Positions 7,033-7,360 of a stretch of DNA of 7,360 bases are shown here, piece after piece; positions within the stretch are counted from its first letter, which is position 1; each line of letters opens with the position of its first letter. This DNA is from Vulcanimicrobiota bacterium. GTDB lineage: Bacteria > Vulcanimicrobiota > Vulcanimicrobiia > Vulcanimicrobiales > Vulcanimicrobiaceae. A program made the translations under genes and the position numbers. The stretch lies in NCBI GenBank assembly GCA_019233165.1, contig JAFAMS010000180.1:1-7360 (forward strand). The letters are read 5' to 3'. The notes beneath the pieces were generated by a model. It saw nothing but the letters and a program-made list of their open reading frames with translations, was not told where the DNA came from and ran no database searches.

Positions 7033-7360
7033 CACTGCTTGCTTGGTTGCCGGCGACGCTCGGCGCCGCCGTCGATGCGCGCGGGAGCCGCGCTGCGACG
7101 CCTTCGACCGGGCTGCCCTCGGTCGAATACGGGAAGCCGTCGCCCGACTTCGCGTACGACACGGGCAACGGGGAACGCAAACTCTCGGACTTGCAGGGCG
7201 CACCGGTCCTGGTCCATTTTTGGGACTCCTGGTGCGGACCGTGTACCGACGAGCTCCCGCTGCTCGTCCGCGCGCACAAAGAAAATCCCGCGATGACGAT
7301 CGTCACCATCTCCGATGAAGATCCCGGCGTGGCGCGTTCGTACTTAAAGGAGCAAGGGCT
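6969..7360 (+). CDS. Exported or membrane-anchored TlpA-like thioredoxin, N-terminal part (cut by window end)
   Basis: The frame gives 130 residues and runs off the right edge. It starts with a basic stretch (RIPRKRGAQAPR), then a hydrophobic run of about 20 residues (about 14-34, AFAKLALVALLAWLPATLG) ending in Ala-Ala, typical of a signal peptide or single anchor. A thioredoxin-like domain follows: GKPSPDFAYDTGNGERKLSDLQG (about 55-77), then VLVHFWDSWCGPCTDELP with the redox cysteines Cys89 and Cys92 in a CGPC motif, then MTIVTISDEDPGVARSYL. This is the AhpC-TSA/redoxin layout of TlpA/ResA proteins, which reduce or oxidise thiols on the outer side of the membrane, for example in cytochrome c maturation. 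GTG 6969 is chosen because it supplies the basic n-region; no strong Shine-Dalgarno is seen, and CTG 7035 or TTG 7047 would truncate the signal. It overlaps the upstream membrane-protein gene by 64 bp, suggesting coupling. Confidence 0.85.
   Translation, partial: MRIPRKRGAQAPRAFAKLALVALLAWLPATLGAAVDARGSRAATPSTGLPSVEYGKPSPDFAYDTGNGERKLSDLQGAPVLVHFWDSWCGPCTDELPLLVRAHKENPAMTIVTISDEDPGVARSYLKEQG

Noticed and set aside
7039..7296. 85-residue + strand frame near the right edge
   Set aside because: It is out of frame with the CGPC thioredoxin, which has a signal peptide and domain motifs across the same bases.

Overview
The window is gene-dense, high-GC DNA with strong third-position G/C preference and several GTG starts, so it is chromosomal housekeeping sequence from a high-GC bacterium. 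Nothing here fixes the phylum. An Eremiobacterota/Vulcanimicrobiota-like or actinobacterium-like lineage is only a low-confidence guess. I see no insertion sequence, phage gene, CRISPR array, tRNA or rRNA.

Layout, left to right: (1) the 3' end of a DinG/XPD-type helicase gene on the + strand (1-489). (2) A minus-strand cluster read right to left: metY (O-acetylhomoserine sulfhydrylase, 3406-2108), metX (homoserine O-acetyltransferase, 2106-1036) and tag (3-methyladenine DNA glycosylase I, 1039-470). (3) An approximately 200-bp region (3407-3608) with a good promoter, a 10-bp tandem repeat, a possible 21-codon leader ORF that could be leaderless, a foldable leader RNA and an intrinsic terminator, all pointing toward metY. 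(4) A divergent TfdA-like alpha-ketoglutarate-dependent dioxygenase (+, 3624-4517). (5) acs, acetyl-CoA synthetase (-, 6450-4492), convergent with and overlapping the dioxygenase. (6) A four-helix membrane protein of unknown function (+, 6523-7032), followed with overlap by an exported TlpA-like thioredoxin cut by the right edge (+, from 6969).

Functionally, MetX activates homoserine with acetyl-CoA, and MetY replaces the acetate with sulfide to give homocysteine, i.e. the direct-sulfhydrylation route to methionine. MetY releases acetate, which Acs could turn back into acetyl-CoA, but acs is a separate transcription unit and the link is only inferred. Tag repairs 3-methyladenine, a lesion that the methionine product S-adenosylmethionine can itself cause.

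Two things stand out. The metY leader looks like a transcription attenuator, with a terminator hairpin, a competing pairing and a short Met/Cys-containing ORF; I could not match it to a SAM riboswitch class I know. The tag gene lacks any conventional start codon at its conserved N-terminus: a GTA sits exactly where GTG is expected, inside the metX stop codon, so one base change turns a normal GTGA stop/start overlap into GTAA.
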